From NCBI GenBank assembly GCA_043807765.1, contig JAZDFQ010000054.1, positions 1 through 64,000 on the forward strand: DNA of 64,000 bases. The letters are read 5' to 3'. Both the position numbers and the translations under genes were made by a program. How positions within the stretch are numbered: the stretch's first letter is position 1; every line of letters starts with the position of its first letter. This document shows positions 25,642 through 32,688 of this stretch, one piece after another. Origin of the DNA: Stygiobacter sp043807765 (lineage in GTDB: Bacteria; Bacteroidota; Ignavibacteria; Ignavibacteriales; Melioribacteraceae). The notes under the pieces were generated by a model. That model saw nothing but the letters and a program-made list of their open reading frames with translations. It ran no database searches and was not told where the DNA came from.

Positions 25642-27615
25642 TTGGATATTAAGAAACTAACTGCGAATACAATTAGAATTTTAGCTGCAGAAGGTGTGCA
25701 GAAAGCTAATTCCGGTCATCCCGGAATGCCGATGGGAATGGCTGACGTTGCAGCAATATTATGGACAGAATTTATTAAACATAATCCCGATGATACGAAA
25801 TGGGCTGGGCGTGATAGATTTGTTTTATCCGGTGGGCATGGCTCGATGCTAATTTATTCTATGCTTCATCTTACCGGCTACGACGTTACTATGGATGATC
25901 TTAAATCATTCAGACAGTGGGGAAGCAAAACTGCCGGACATCCGGAGTATGGTCACGTTCCCGGTGTTGAAACTACAACCGGTCCATTGGGACAAGGTTT
26001 TGGAAACGGAATAGGAATGGCGATTGCCGCGAAGATGACTGAAGCCCGTTACGGAAATCTCTTTGGCGGAAATTATATTTACGGATTCTGCGGCGATGGC
26101 GATTTGATGGAAGGCGTTTCTCACGAAACTGCTTCAACAGCCGGACACTTGAAACTTGGCAACATTATTTATTTTTATGATGACAACACTATTACTATTG
26201 AAGGACACACATATTTAACTTTCTCAGAAGATATTCAGAAGAGATTTGAAAGCTACGGCTGGCAAGTTTTACACACTGATGCTTGTGATCATGATGGAAT
26301 TAGAAAAGCAATTTTAGCCGGACAAGCTGAAAAAGAAAAACCAACATTGGTCATTACCAAATCAACAATCGGTTTTGGTTCGCCGAATAAAGCTAACACA
26401 CACGATGTTCACGGCTCGCCGCTTGGTAAAGAAGAAATGATCAAGACTAAAGAAAATTTAGGCTGGCCGGTTGATAAAGAATTTTACGTTCCGCAAGAAG
26501 TTGCAGATTTATTTGCAGTTCGCAAAAGTGAAATGAAAAAGTTATATGATTCATGGAAGAATGATTATGCTTCATGGAAAAAGAACGAAGTGGAAAAAGC
26601 TGATCAGTATGAAAAAGCAATAGCTGGATGGCTTCCGGAAAATCTCGAGGAAGAACTTATTGCGGCAGTTCCAAAAGAACCAAGTGCTACAAGAACTTTA
26701 TCCAGCAAAGTTATTCAAAAAATTGCGCAGCTTGTTCCATACTTTGTTGGCGGCTCGGCGGATTTAGCTCCATCAACAAATACTTTTATGAATGGATTTG
26801 ATGCAATCTTCGCTGATAAATTTAGCGGGAGAAATTTCCATTTTGGAATCCGCGAACATGGAATGGGCGCGATTCTAAATGGTATAACACTTTACGGTGG
26901 ATACAAAGCTTTCGGCGCAACATTCTTCGTGTTCTCGGATTACATGCGCCCAACAATACGCTTAGCCGCAATAATGCAAATTCCTACGATCTATGTTTTC
27001 ACTCACGATTCTATTTTTGTTGGTGAAGATGGACCAACTCATCAGCCGGTTGAACATTTGGCTGTACTTAGAGCAATTCCAAACTCAACGGTTCTTCGCC
27101 CGGCAGATGGAATTGAAACCGCGATGGCTTGGTCTTACGCTTTAAGAAAAACTGATGGTCCGGTTTCTTTAATTCTTACCAGACAAAAAATTGATGCGTT
27201 TGATCGCGAAGCAGATTTTACTCCAAACGATGTTTTGAAAGGTGCTTACATAACAAGTAAAGAAAAAAATGGTAAGCTTGATTTAGTAATTGCTGCAAGC
27301 GGTTCCGAAGTTCCAGTCGCTGATTCAGCCAAGAAATTGCTTGGTGATAAATTAAATATCCGAGTTGTTTCAATTCCTTCTAGAGAAATTTTTGAAAAGC
27401 AATCTGAAGAATACAAAACAGAATTATTCCCGGCAGATGTTCCGGTTGTTGTAATTGAAGCGGCAACTATGACCGGCTGGGGAGATTTATTCCGCCAAAA
27501 ATTATTGTTGATTGGAATGAAATCATTTGGTGCTTCGGCTCCATATCAAACACTTGCTGAAAAATTTGGGTTTACCGGCGCTAGTGTAGCTGAAAAAATT
27601 AAAAGCTGGTTATAA
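25642..27615 (+). CDS. tkt: Transketolase
   Basis: A 657-residue full-length transketolase. The N-terminal thiamine-diphosphate half has NSGHPGMPMGMAD, GGHGSMLIYSMLHL and the TPP motif CGDGDLMEGVSHET. The pyrimidine-binding middle domain has FGIREHGMGAI and DGPTHQPVEHLAVLR. It moves two-carbon units between pentose, tetrose and hexose phosphates, complementing gnd just upstream. The start is an unusual TTG, chosen because CGGAG lies 8 nt ahead and an ATG at 25619 is out of frame. The preceding inverted repeat separates it from gnd. Confidence 0.95.
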   Translation: MDIKKLTANTIRILAAEGVQKANSGHPGMPMGMADVAAILWTEFIKHNPDDTKWAGRDRFVLSGGHGSMLIYSMLHLTGYDVTMDDLKSFRQWGSKTAGHPEYGHVPGVETTTGPLGQGFGNGIGMAIAAKMTEARYGNLFGGNYIYGFCGDGDLMEGVSHETASTAGHLKLGNIIYFYDDNTITIEGHTYLTFSEDIQKRFESYGWQVLHTDACDHDGIRKAILAGQAEKEKPTLVITKSTIGFGSPNKANTHDVHGSPLGKEEMIKTKENLGWPVDKEFYVPQEVADLFAVRKSEMKKLYDSWKNDYASWKKNEVEKADQYEKAIAGWLPENLEEELIAAVPKEPSATRTLSSKVIQKIAQLVPYFVGGSADLAPSTNTFMNGFDAIFADKFSGRNFHFGIREHGMGAILNGITLYGGYKAFGATFFVFSDYMRPTIRLAAIMQIPTIYVFTHDSIFVGEDGPTHQPVEHLAVLRAIPNSTVLRPADGIETAMAWSYALRKTDGPVSLILTRQKIDAFDREADFTPNDVLKGAYITSKEKNGKLDLVIAASGSEVPVADSAKKLLGDKLNIRVVSIPSREIFEKQSEEYKTELFPADVPVVVIEAATMTGWGDLFRQKLLLIGMKSFGASAPYQTLAEKFGFTGASVAEKIKSWL

Positions 27616-27646
27616 CAGAATCTCTTTAAAAGAGAATGAGGATAAA

Positions 27647-28480
27647 ATGGAAGTAAGATATTCACCCGATCAAAATGGATTTAAGAAGATGGATACGACT
27701 GAACTTCGCAAATCGTTTTTGATTGAATCGCTTTTTACTCCGAACGAAATACCAATGGTTTATTCCGATGTTGATAGATCAATTACCGGCTCGGCTGTGC
27801 CGGTTGGAAAAACTCTTCTACTTATAGCAACAAAAAAAGAAATGGCGGCAGAACATTTCTGCGACCGCCGCGAAGTTGGTGTAATCAATATTGGTAAGTC
27901 TGGTGTTGTTACCATTGATGGAATAGATTACAAGATGGATTACCGTGACGCGCTTTACATAGGACGAGGCGCTAAGAGTGTTGAGTTCAAAAGTGATAAT
28001 ACCGAAACTCCGGCTCATTTTTATTTTGTCAGCTATCCGGCTCATACAGCCTATCCAACAAAGCATATTACGTACGATCAAGCAGTTCATCGTCATCTTG
28101 GTTCGACCGAGACTTCTAACAAGAGAACAATCAATCAATATATTTTGCCCGATATTCTTCCTACTTGCCAACTTGTAATGGGATTAACCGAACTTGAAGA
28201 TGGCAGCGTTTGGAATACAATGCCATGTCATACTCATCAGCGCAGAAGTGAAGTTTACATGTACTTCAATTTGAATCCGGATGCATTTGTTGTTCACTTG
28301 ATGGGTGAAGCAAACGAAACGCGCCACATCATCATTCGTGACAGACAAGCAGTTCTTTCAACCAGCTGGTCTCTTCATTCCGGTTGCGGAACACAAAGTT
28401 ATTCTTTCATCTGGGCTATGGGCGGAGAGAACCAAGTGTTTGATGATATGGACGCAATTGCAATGACTGAACTTAAATAA
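27647..28480 (+). CDS. kduI: 5-keto-4-deoxyuronate isomerase
   Basis: A 277-residue cupin-fold KduI of normal length. The zinc-binding motif is visible as MPCHTHQRRSEVYMYF (about residues 193-208), with further His ligand candidates in WSLHSGCGTQSYSFIWAMGG. It isomerises 4-deoxy-L-threo-5-hexosulose uronate, the product of lyases and GH105, to 3-deoxy-D-glycero-2,5-hexodiulosonate. Its partner KduD lies 0.65 kb further on, separated by a transposase gene and palindromic repeats. GAGGATAAA precedes the ATG. Confidence 0.95.
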   Translation: MEVRYSPDQNGFKKMDTTELRKSFLIESLFTPNEIPMVYSDVDRSITGSAVPVGKTLLLIATKKEMAAEHFCDRREVGVINIGKSGVVTIDGIDYKMDYRDALYIGRGAKSVEFKSDNTETPAHFYFVSYPAHTAYPTKHITYDQAVHRHLGSTETSNKRTINQYILPDILPTCQLVMGLTELEDGSVWNTMPCHTHQRRSEVYMYFNLNPDAFVVHLMGEANETRHIIIRDRQAVLSTSWSLHSGCGTQSYSFIWAMGGENQVFDDMDAIAMTELK

Positions 28481-28485
28481 ATGCA

Positions 28486-28947
28486 ATGGCAAACACTTAT
28501 ACACAACTATATGTACAAGTTGTTTTTGTTGTAAAGAATAGACAATCTCTTATCAGAGAAGAATGGAAACAAGAATTATATAAGTATATAAGCGGCATAC
28601 TTAAAAATAATGAGCATAAGCTGCTCGCGATTAACGGCGTTGGAGATCATGTTCATATACTGATCGGAATTAAACCTACTCAATGTTTATCCGATCTTAT
28701 GCAAGATATTAAAGGTAGTTCTTCTAAATGGATTAATGATAAGAAGTTTGTGCATGGTAAGTTTGAGTGGCAGGCTGGATATGGTGCGTTTACTTATTCA
28801 CATTCTCAAATTTCAAGAGTGATTAAATATATTCAAAACCAAGAAGTGCATCATAAGAAAAGTACGTTCAAAGAAGAGTATTCTGATTTTTTGAAAGCCT
28901 TTGATATTTACTACAACGAGAAATTTTTGTTTGATGAGGTTGAGTGA
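28486..28947 (+). CDS. tnpA: IS200/REP-type Y1 transposase (TnpA)
   Basis: A 153-residue Y1 HUH transposase. The HUH motif is seen in GVGDHVHILIGI (about residues 51-62), and the catalytic Tyr lies in the helix QISRVIKYIQNQEVHH (about 107-123), in the context expected for IS200-like enzymes. It starts 5 bp after kduI, and four palindromic units follow it (28952-29110). No complete IS ends are obvious, so it may be a REP-associated (RAYT-like) gene and not an autonomous IS. It interrupts the kduI-kduD pair without breaking either gene. It appears intact. Confidence 0.88.
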   Translation: MANTYTQLYVQVVFVVKNRQSLIREEWKQELYKYISGILKNNEHKLLAINGVGDHVHILIGIKPTQCLSDLMQDIKGSSSKWINDKKFVHGKFEWQAGYGAFTYSHSQISRVIKYIQNQEVHHKKSTFKEEYSDFLKAFDIYYNEKFLFDEVE

Positions 28948-28951
28948 TACC

Positions 28952-29110
28952 ATCCCTAAAGGGATTTACCCCATTTCCGGTTTTAAAGTTATAAGGATAT
29001 TGTCCCTATGGGACAAAATATTAAAGGAAATATTAAAATAGAAATGATCCCGTAAGGATCAGATTTCTATAACAATGAATTTGAATATAGAATTAAAGTC
29101 CCGTAGGGAC
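28952..29110. repeat. REP-like palindrome cluster next to the transposase
   Basis: Four palindromic units: ATCCCTAAAGGGAT (28952-28965), TGTCCCTATGGGACA (29001-29015), GATCCCGTAAGGATC (29046-29060, flanked by GAAAT/ATTTC arms) and GTCCCGTAGGGAC (29098-29110). Spacing is irregular and the intervening sequences differ, so this is not a CRISPR array. The cores match the cluster at 20.3 kb. Confidence 0.8.
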
Positions 29111-29139
29111 GATATGAAACATTAGAATTAGAGGTGAAC

Positions 29140-29904
29140 ATGATACTCGATAAATTTAGTTTGAAAGGTAAAACAGCAATTGTAACCGGCGCTAACAAAG
29201 GAATTGGTCAGTTCTACGCTTTGGCATTAGCTGAAGCCGGTGCTGATGTTATCATCAGCGCATCTTACGAGCAAGATTTTTCTGAAACAGAGAAGATGAT
29301 TACTGAACGAGGCAGTAAATTCAAAGGCTATGTCTGCGATTTTTCCGACCGTAATGCTTTGTACGGATTTATCAAGCAAGTAAAAGAAGATTTTCCACGT
29401 GTGGATATTTTGGTAAACAACGCCGGAACTATTCTCCGTCAACCAATTGCAGAACACTCCGATGAATATTGGGACAAAGTGATTGAGATAAATCTATCTG
29501 CGCAATTTATTTTAACCCGCGAGTTTGGAAAAGAAATGGTTGCACGCGGTTATGGAAAGGTTGTATTCATCGCCTCTTTGCTTTCGTTTCAAGGTGGAAT
29601 TACAGTGCCGGGTTATGCCGCCAGCAAAGGCGGCGTTAAACAGTTAACAATGGCTTTTGCTAATGAATGGGCTGGCAAAGGAGTAACAATTAATGCAATA
29701 GCTCCCGGCTACATTGCAACAGATAACACAAAAGCATTGCGCGAAGATGTAGAGAGAAATAAATCGATCTTGGCAAGAATTCCCGCGGGACGTTGGGGAA
29801 CACCGGAAGACTTGATGGGAACGGTTGTTTTCTTATGTTCTGATGCATCAAGTTACCTCAACGGAAGTGTTGTCACCGTTGACGGCGGCTGGATGGGACG
29901 TTAA
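29140..29904 (+). CDS. kduD: 2-dehydro-3-deoxy-D-gluconate 5-dehydrogenase
   Basis: A 254-residue classical SDR. TGANKGIGQFYALAL is the cofactor motif (about residues 16-30), NNAGT lies at about 93-97, and catalytic Ser/Tyr/Lys are in FIASLLSFQGG and YAASKGGVKQL. KduD reduces the KduI product to 2-keto-3-deoxygluconate in the cytosol. ATG 29140 is preferred because GAGGTG just before it is the ribosome-binding site; a GTG 6 bp upstream is part of that site. It is followed by kdgK after 24 bp. Confidence 0.92.
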   Translation: MILDKFSLKGKTAIVTGANKGIGQFYALALAEAGADVIISASYEQDFSETEKMITERGSKFKGYVCDFSDRNALYGFIKQVKEDFPRVDILVNNAGTILRQPIAEHSDEYWDKVIEINLSAQFILTREFGKEMVARGYGKVVFIASLLSFQGGITVPGYAASKGGVKQLTMAFANEWAGKGVTINAIAPGYIATDNTKALREDVERNKSILARIPAGRWGTPEDLMGTVVFLCSDASSYLNGSVVTVDGGWMGR

Positions 29905-29928
29905 TCACAAAATTGATAGGGAAATAAA

Positions 29929-30963
29929 GTGAAGAAAAAAGTTGTAACATTTGGCGAAATTATGCTTCGGCTTTCAACACCGGGCTTTACACGCTTTGTT
30001 CAATCACAAAATTTAGATGTTACTTACGGCGGTGGCGAAGCAAATGTGGCAGTTGCACTTTCCAATTATGGATTTGATTCTTACTTCGTTACAAAATTAC
30101 CTAAGCATGAGATTGGGCAATCTGCTGTTAATCATTTAAGAAGATTTGGTGTTAAGGATGATTACATTGTTCGCGGCGGAGATAGAGTAGGAATTTATTT
30201 CTTAGAAACCGGCGCTAGCCAAAGAGCAAGCAAAGTTATTTATGATAGAGCAAACTCCGCAGTTTCTCAAATGAAGAAAGAAGAGATTGATTGGGATAAA
30301 GTTTTTGAAAATGCTGATTGGTTTCACTGGACAGGAATTACTCCGGCACTTGGTAAAAGTGCACAAGAAGCATTAGCTTTTGCGTGCGAAACCGCTAAAA
30401 AGAAAAAAGTAACAATTAGCTGCGATTTGAATTTTAGAGCTAAGATGTGGACAGAAGCAGAAGCTCAAGCTGTAATGAAACCGCTAATGAAGTATGTAGA
30501 TGTTTGTATTGCTAATGAAGAGGATTCCGAAAAAAGCTTAGGCTTGAAAGCTGAAAAGACAAACATTGAAGCCGGTGAACTTGACCAAGAAGGTTATTTT
30601 GCTGTTGCAAGAAAACTTAAAGAAACCTTTGGATTCAAAACTGTAGCAATTACTTTAAGAGAAAGCTATTCAGCTTCCAAGAATGGTTGGAGCGCTCTTT
30701 TGTTAGACGAAAAAGATTGCTCAACTCCATACCGTTCGAAGAAATATGACATTGAAATTGTAGATCGTGTTGGCGGCGGAGATTCTTTTGCTAGCGGATT
30801 GATTTACGGTTTAATCACAAAAGAGAATACGAAAGATGCGCTAGAGTTTGCCGTTGCGGCAAGCTGCTTAAAACATTCAATTCCCGGTGATTTTAATTTA
30901 GTTAGTGTAGATGAAGTTGAAAAGCTTGTCAAAAGCGGCGGTTCTGGTAGAGTAGAGCGTTAA
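29929..30963 (+). CDS. kdgK: 2-keto-3-deoxygluconate kinase
   Basis: A 344-residue PfkB kinase closely resembling bacterial KDG kinases. It has TFGEIMLRLSTPGFTRF at the start, YGGGEANVAVALSNYG (about residues 32-47), SCDLNFRAKMWTEAEAQ (about 163-179) and DRVGGGDSFASGLIYG with the catalytic Asp. It phosphorylates KDG to KDPG, the substrate of the aldolase at 18.7 kb. The start codon is GTG with TAGGGAAAT upstream. It closes the uronate run. Confidence 0.9.
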   Translation: MKKKVVTFGEIMLRLSTPGFTRFVQSQNLDVTYGGGEANVAVALSNYGFDSYFVTKLPKHEIGQSAVNHLRRFGVKDDYIVRGGDRVGIYFLETGASQRASKVIYDRANSAVSQMKKEEIDWDKVFENADWFHWTGITPALGKSAQEALAFACETAKKKKVTISCDLNFRAKMWTEAEAQAVMKPLMKYVDVCIANEEDSEKSLGLKAEKTNIEAGELDQEGYFAVARKLKETFGFKTVAITLRESYSASKNGWSALLLDEKDCSTPYRSKKYDIEIVDRVGGGDSFASGLIYGLITKENTKDALEFAVAASCLKHSIPGDFNLVSVDEVEKLVKSGGSGRVER

Positions 30964-31075
30964 TTTTGCACTAAAATTCTTCCTTGTCCCTATTCAATTT
31001 TGCCCAATCTTTTCGATAGTAACATAGGAATTCTCCAATTACGGGGATTCCTATACACTATTTGAATAGAACATA

Positions 31076-32374
31076 ATGCAAAGAATATTAAAATTTTTAT
31101 CTCCACCCATGTTCGAGGATTTGCAGAAAGCAAGGGAGGCAAAATATGCTCATTACTTTAGTGTTATTCTAATTTTTGCATATCTCTATGCCTTGGTCTA
31201 CGAGCTGGTTATTGCTACAAGCTCGTATTCAATGCTTTTATCTATTTCTACATTCTTTACATTTCTTTTCGGCTATTTAAACAAGAAGAAGCTAATTCAA
31301 AAACCATTACTGTTTATCGAAATTATAATGATTTCGTCTGCAGCCTCCATTATGTATTTTGTTGATGGAACCCGGGATGAAATCACTCTTGTATTGCCTA
31401 TTGTTTTAGTAATATCAAGCTTAGCGTTCGACCGGAGAGTTTTAGTAATAACTCTAGCTGTAGAATTATTTTTACTCTGGATAATTGGATTCCTGGAAAT
31501 TGAGGGTTTACTAATAAGAAGATTTTCTTGGGGTACAAGTTTTTTCCAACTTACAGTTCAATCAATAATACTTTTAGGTTCTGCCTTTATTATAGATTTA
31601 ATAATTGGTGATAAGAAAAAAATTATTAAAGAACTTTTCGCAAAATCGGAAGAGATTGCAAATGTGAATAAGGAGTTAAAAAAATCAAGCGCAACAAAAG
31701 ATAAATTCTTTTCGATTATTGCGCACGATTTACGTAGCCCTTTCCAAGGACTACTAGGAATAGCAAGCATATTGGAAAATCTTGATGATGATCTTACTCC
31801 GGAAGAAAGAAAAGATTTTGCATCAAGATTAAATATTGCACTAAAGAGACAATATGATTTTCTTGAGGAATTATTGCTATGGGGAAAGTTTCAGCGGAAT
31901 GTAGTTGATTATGAACCTTTGGTTCGCGATCTCAAAGATATTGTTGAAAGAAACTGCGAAATCTTATCCGAAAATATTTACAGAAAGAAATTGCACCTCA
32001 ATATCGATTGTCCAAAAGAAGTTAATACTTGTTGCGATGAAAATTTGATATCAACAGTAATCAGAAATCTGGTATCGAATGCTATTAAATATACCCCCGC
32101 CGGAGGAAGCATAAGAGTAAAAGTTGAAGAGTTGCCAGATAGCATTTCTGTTAGTGTTATAGATAACGGAATAGGTATCTCCGAAACTCGCAGAAAAGGA
32201 TTATTCAATATAGAATCTAATTCCTCAACTAGAGGTACGGAAGATGAAGCCGGTACCGGACTTGGGCTGATTTTATGTAAAGAGATAATGGATAGACATT
32301 CCGGAAAAATTATTGCTTTGAGTGAAGAGGGAAAAGGCTCAACATTCAAAATTGAATTACCAAAGATATTATGA
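31076..32374 (+). CDS. Orphan membrane sensor histidine kinase
   Basis: A 432-residue kinase. Residues 25-180 contain about six hydrophobic segments with almost no soluble loops, so the sensor lies within the membrane. A coiled linker (about 180-210) leads to HisKA with phosphoacceptor His217 in IIAHDLRSPFQ. The HATPase domain has NLVSNAIKYTPAGGSI (N box), DNGIGISE (G1) and GTGLGLILCKEIM (G2). No response regulator gene is adjacent. The gene follows kdgK after a 112-bp gap that contains an imperfect ATAGGAAT inverted repeat, so it probably has its own promoter. Confidence 0.9.
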   Translation: MQRILKFLSPPMFEDLQKAREAKYAHYFSVILIFAYLYALVYELVIATSSYSMLLSISTFFTFLFGYLNKKKLIQKPLLFIEIIMISSAASIMYFVDGTRDEITLVLPIVLVISSLAFDRRVLVITLAVELFLLWIIGFLEIEGLLIRRFSWGTSFFQLTVQSIILLGSAFIIDLIIGDKKKIIKELFAKSEEIANVNKELKKSSATKDKFFSIIAHDLRSPFQGLLGIASILENLDDDLTPEERKDFASRLNIALKRQYDFLEELLLWGKFQRNVVDYEPLVRDLKDIVERNCEILSENIYRKKLHLNIDCPKEVNTCCDENLISTVIRNLVSNAIKYTPAGGSIRVKVEELPDSISVSVIDNGIGISETRRKGLFNIESNSSTRGTEDEAGTGLGLILCKEIMDRHSGKIIALSEEGKGSTFKIELPKIL

Positions 32375-32388
32375 ATGTCTTAATTGCT

Positions 32389-32518
32389 CACCTTACGCAA
32401 CTAACTTCAAAAGGCCTAGCCATTAAGGAACAAAATCCTCTCAATATTTATTTCTTCCTTTGTGAAATCTCTGAGTCTTCCAGCCTACGTGGCAAATCTT
32501 TCTTTTTCGCGTAAGGTG
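32389..32518. repeat. MITE-like element with 10-bp terminal inverted repeats
   Basis: CACCTTACGC (32389-32398) and GCGTAAGGTG (32509-32518) are perfect inverted repeats bounding 130 bp with no ORF. The interior has CTTTGTG, GAGTCTTC and GTGGC segments, as in the repeats at 4.0 and 38.9 kb. Both copies with clear ends share TTACGCAA at the left end. It fills part of the 314-bp gap between the two convergent kinases; bases 32519-32688 show nothing I recognise. Confidence 0.7.
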
Positions 32519-32688
32519 AATTAGTTAACCAGTTGTGTGAATTAGATTCGGAAAATTGACAAAAGGAAGTTAAAAGCAAATATTCAAAAATTTATCAGCG
32601 GAAATCATGATAAATCCGTTCAATCCGCGTTCCATTTTTTAATTATATAATTATTTTTGACTTCATAAAACTAAATTCACACAACGGG

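Noticed and set aside
28952..29110. Possible CRISPR array after the transposase
   Set aside because: The units are short palindromes of unequal sequence and spacing, with no cas genes and no constant repeat length.
13117..30963. Uronate cluster as a composite transposon
   Set aside because: Only one small transposase is present, without flanking copies or terminal repeats, and the genes match the surrounding composition.
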